Source: Pyramidobacter sp.
GTDB taxonomy: Bacteria > Synergistota > Synergistia > Synergistales > Dethiosulfovibrionaceae
DNA: 6,665 bases
Direction of reading: 5' to 3'
Assembly: GCA_016286835.1 (NCBI GenBank)
Contig: JAEEUD010000109.1
Span: forward strand, 1 to 6,665
The notes beneath the pieces were generated by a model, which was given only the letters and a program-made list of their open reading frames with translations, did not search any database and had not been told where the DNA came from. A program made the position numbers and the translations under genes. This document shows, piece after piece, positions 4,715 to 6,665 of this stretch (the first letter of the stretch is position 1; the number at the start of each line of letters is the position of its first letter).

Positions 4715-6056
4715 CGCACTGAAGGAACGGCTTGAAGGCATTTTCAACAACCTGCGCGGCCGCGGCAAGCTCACCGAAGATGACGTGCAGCTGGCCCTGC
4801 GCGAGATCCGCAGAGCGCTGCTGGAAGCCGACGTCAACTACAAAGTCGTCAAAGACCTCGTCGAGAAGATCAAGGCGCGCGCCATCGGCGACGCGGTGCT
4901 GAATTCGATCACGCCCGCACAGCAGGTCAGCGCCATCGTCTACGAAGAGATCGCCCGCGTCATGGGCGAAGGTTCGCGCGGCATCACCATCGCCCCGCAG
5001 CCGCCCACACTCGTGATGATGGTCGGCCTTCAGGGCGGCGGTAAGACCACCAGTGCCGCAAAACTGGCGAAAAAGCTGAGTAAAGCCCATAAGCCGATGC
5101 TCGTCGCCTGCGACCTTCGCCGTCCCGCTGCCGTACAACAGCTGCAAGTGCTTGCCGGACAGGCCGGCGTAGCCTTCTTCGGTCCCGAAAAGGGCGAGAC
5201 CGACATCGTCGCGCTCTCGCGCCGCGCACTCGACTACGCCGCTTCGCATCTGATCGATGTGCTCATCTTCGATACGGCCGGACGCCTTGCCATCGACGAA
5301 GAGATGATGGCCGAGCTCGACCGCATGAAAGCCGCGCTCAATCCCCATGAGATCTTGCTCGTGGTCGACGCGATGAGCGGACAGGAAGCGCTCAACGTGG
5401 CCGAGGCGTTCAATTCACGCCTCTCCGTCACCGGCGTCGTTCTCAGCAAGCTCGACGGAGACGCCCGCGGCGGCGCCGCGCTGGCCGTTCTGGCAGCCAC
5501 CGGCGTGCCGGTCAAGTTCGCCGGCGTCGGCGAAGGACTTGACGCGATCGAGCAGTTCGATCCGCGCCGCATGGCCGAACGCATCATGGGCATGGGCGAC
5601 ATGGCCGGCCTGGTCGAGAAGATCCGTGAGGCGACGACAGAAGCCGACGTGAAGCAAATGGCCGAGAGCATCAAGAAGGCGCGCTTCACGATGGACGACA
5701 TGCTTTCGCAGTTTGAGCAGATCCAGAAGATGGGACCGCTGGAAAAGGTCATGGAGATGCTGCCGGGTGAAATTTCCAGCAAGGTCAAGGATCTTCCGCC
5801 CGAAGCGCTTGACGCCCGGCGCCTGCTTCACATGAAAGCGATCATCCAGTCGATGACAAAAGCCGAACGGCGTGATCCCGCGATCATCAAGGGCAGCCGC
5901 CGCCGGCGCATCGCGCTGGGATCCGGCACCAGCGTGCAGATGGTGAATCAACTCATCAAGCAGCACGCGCAGATGGCCGAGCTGATGAAGCGCATGGGGA
6001 AACTGGGCAAAAAACGAGGCCTGATGTCCGGGCTCGGCTCGATGTTCCACCGCTAA
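4707..6056 (+). CDS. ffh: Signal recognition particle protein Ffh (SRP54 GTPase)
   Basis: This 449-residue GTPase binds 4.5S/6S SRP RNA and signal sequences emerging from the ribosome, and docks with FtsY to deliver nascent membrane proteins to SecYEG. The N domain (about 1-90) includes the ALLEADVNYKVVKDLVEKI helix. In the G domain, G1 is GLQGGGKTT at 107-115, followed by DLRRPAAVQQL near 137-147. G3 is DTAGR at 189-193, G4 is SKLDGDARGGAAL from 247, and then FAGVGEGLDAIEQFDP. The M domain (about 297-449) has MGPLEKVMEMLPG and the RNA-binding GSRRRRIALGSGTSVQMVNQL segment near 395-415, and ends Gly/Met rich. The length is normal. Two mild departures are Gly for the usual Ser/Ala in the P-loop and Ser for Thr in TKLD; both should be tolerated. 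The ATG at 4707 is preceded by GGAAGGA with a 9-nt gap and lies inside the end of ylxM. FtsY is not in this window. Confidence 0.98.
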   Translation: MFDALKERLEGIFNNLRGRGKLTEDDVQLALREIRRALLEADVNYKVVKDLVEKIKARAIGDAVLNSITPAQQVSAIVYEEIARVMGEGSRGITIAPQPPTLVMMVGLQGGGKTTSAAKLAKKLSKAHKPMLVACDLRRPAAVQQLQVLAGQAGVAFFGPEKGETDIVALSRRALDYAASHLIDVLIFDTAGRLAIDEEMMAELDRMKAALNPHEILLVVDAMSGQEALNVAEAFNSRLSVTGVVLSKLDGDARGGAALAVLAATGVPVKFAGVGEGLDAIEQFDPRRMAERIMGMGDMAGLVEKIREATTEADVKQMAESIKKARFTMDDMLSQFEQIQKMGPLEKVMEMLPGEISSKVKDLPPEALDARRLLHMKAIIQSMTKAERRDPAIIKGSRRRRIALGSGTSVQMVNQLIKQHAQMAELMKRMGKLGKKRGLMSGLGSMFHR

Positions 6057-6064
6057 CCTATCGG

Positions 6065-6087
6065 AAAATCCCGTGATACGGATTTTT
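6065..6087 (+). other. Weak A/T-rich hairpin between ffh and rpsP
   Basis: AAAATCC (6065-6071) and GGATTTT (6080-6086) pair as 7 bp around an 8-nt loop, with one more T before ATAA. The stem is too A/T rich to be a confident terminator. If active it would only partly reduce read-through into rpsP, or mark a processing site between the two messages. Confidence 0.3.
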
Positions 6088-6107
6088 ATAAACGACAATA
6101 AGTTTTC

Positions 6108-6115
6108 AGGAGGTG
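6108..6115 (+). promoter_or_regulatory. Strong Shine-Dalgarno for rpsP
   Basis: AGGAGGTG is a near-perfect anti-16S complement, 7 nt before the ATG at 6123. It rules out the in-frame TTG at 6117, which is only one base beyond it. Strong initiation is expected for a ribosomal protein. Confidence 0.85.
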
Positions 6116-6122
6116 TTTGTTC

Positions 6123-6389
6123 ATGGCAGTTAGAATTCGTCTTTCCCGCTACGGCCGCAAGAAGGCTCCCTTCTATCGTCTCGTCGTGGCCGACTCCCAC
6201 AGCCCGCGCGACGGTCGTTTCATCGAGGAGATCGGCACCTACGATCCCATGCAGGATCCCGCCGAGATCAAGGTCAATGAGGAAGAGGCCGTGAAGTGGC
6301 TCCGCAACGGTGCCCTTCCGTCCGACACCGCCCGTGCCCTTCTCAAGAAGGCCGGCGTGTGGGCCAAGTTTGAAGAGAAGGCCGAGTAG
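6123..6389 (+). CDS. rpsP: 30S ribosomal protein S16
   Basis: This 88-residue protein binds 16S rRNA early in assembly of the small subunit body. The start is diagnostic: MAVRIRLSRYGRKKAPFYRL at 1-20, followed by VVADSHSPRDGRFIEEIGTYDP and later AVKWLRNGALPSDTARALLKKAG, all standard S16 sequence. The length is typical for the bacterial protein (about 80-90). The start is set by the strong ribosome-binding site noted separately. It lies 66 bp after ffh and 5 bp before khpA, in the conserved ffh-rpsP-khpA-rimM order, and is expected to be co-transcribed from the ylxM promoter. Nothing is unusual in it. Confidence 0.98.
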   Translation: MAVRIRLSRYGRKKAPFYRLVVADSHSPRDGRFIEEIGTYDPMQDPAEIKVNEEEAVKWLRNGALPSDTARALLKKAGVWAKFEEKAE

Positions 6390-6394
6390 TTCGC

Positions 6395-6643
6395 ATGGAT
6401 TACCTGGCTCTCGTCAAAACCATCGCGCTTTCGCTCGTCACCAAGCCGGAAGCCGTCGAAGTGACCTCGAGCACTGAAGAAGGCGTTCAGCGCCTGCTGC
6501 TCCACGTCGCCGACGAAGACACCGGCCGCGTCATCGGCCGCAAGGGCGCTACGATCAACGCTATCCGCCAGATCGTCCGCGTCTCGTCCGCCAAGGCGGG
6601 CGACAGCGTCGAAGTCGACGTCGCCGAAAACGCCGCGGAGTAA
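6395..6643 (+). CDS. khpA: KH-domain RNA-binding protein KhpA (YlqC/UPF0109)
   Basis: This 82-residue protein consists of a single KH domain. In Gram-positive bacteria KhpA pairs with KhpB/EloR and binds RNA, affecting cell elongation and gene expression. The opening MDYLALVKTIALSLVTKPEAV is typical of the family. The RNA-binding GxxG loop lies in GRVIGRKGATINAIR (residues 44-58; loop G48-R-K-G51). The chain ends in an acidic VEVDVAENAAE tail. The length matches the usual 75-85. The ATG at 6395 follows the rpsP stop by 5 bp and has only a poor Shine-Dalgarno (GAAGG about 13 nt upstream, inside rpsP), so translation probably depends on coupling to rpsP. No KhpB partner is in the window. Confidence 0.95.
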   Translation: MDYLALVKTIALSLVTKPEAVEVTSSTEEGVQRLLLHVADEDTGRVIGRKGATINAIRQIVRVSSAKAGDSVEVDVAENAAE

Positions 6644-6653
6644 CGTCCGCGCC

Positions 6654-6665
6654 ATGCCCGCAGAC
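6654..6665 (+). CDS. rimM: Probable start of the 16S rRNA processing protein RimM (first four codons only)
   Basis: An ATG at 6654 opens a frame reading M-P-A-D to the window edge. It lies 10 bp after the khpA stop, with GGAG at 6637-6640 upstream. The identity rests on position only: rimM usually follows rpsP-khpA, with trmD and rplS beyond. Four codons cannot prove the family or even the start. Confidence 0.45.

Noticed and set aside
4611..6200. Long minus-strand frames opposite ffh and rpsP
   Set aside because: They lie antisense to clearly conserved ffh and rpsP, have no start signals and no recognisable protein sequence.
1..6665. CRISPR array, tRNA/rRNA, insertion sequence or phage attachment site
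   Set aside because: I saw no regularly spaced direct repeats, no tRNA-like cloverleaf, no transposase sequence and no terminal inverted repeats with target duplication.

Overview
The window is a roughly 60% GC bacterial chromosome segment, densely coded, with two transcription blocks that diverge near position 4260. The right block has the order ylxM - ffh - rpsP - khpA - (rimM). This order is typical of Firmicutes, Synergistota and relatives. The GC content, the LUD/asparaginase-like pair and the NikA/DppA-like transporter would fit an amino-acid-fermenting anaerobe, perhaps Synergistota (Pyramidobacter-like). That lineage is an inference from composition and style; no search was possible.

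Left block, minus strand, read from right to left. A LUD-domain protein gene (4153-3479) is followed one base later by an asparaginase-fold protein gene (3477-2491). The latter has lost the usual catalytic Thr, Thr and Lys. Next, a promoter (2465-2437) drives a 230-nt cobalamin (B12) riboswitch (2423-2194). A leader with a textbook intrinsic terminator (2139-2107) and a possible competing antiterminator hairpin follows. After that come a family-5 solute-binding protein gene (1999-461), a hairpin terminator/attenuator (439-411), and the start of a DppB/OppB-type permease gene (378 to beyond the left edge). Read together, this is an ABC importer of the peptide/nickel/opine class placed under B12 control. 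Its substrate is therefore likely linked to cobalt or corrinoid supply and not to general peptide nutrition.

Right block, plus strand. An exact-consensus sigma-70 promoter (TTGACA, 17 bp, TATAAT) at 4308-4336 precedes ylxM. The ylxM stop overlaps the ffh start by 8 bp. Then come rpsP with a strong Shine-Dalgarno, khpA 5 bp later, and the first four codons of a probable rimM at the right edge. This is a housekeeping operon for co-translational membrane targeting (SRP) and for ribosome assembly and RNA binding.

The only non-coding stretch longer than 300 bp is 2000-2490, which is filled by the promoter, riboswitch, terminator and leader. The 213-bp gap at 4154-4366 holds the divergent promoters. 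The most interesting items are the riboswitch-transporter pairing and the catalytically degenerate asparaginase homologue beside a LUD protein.
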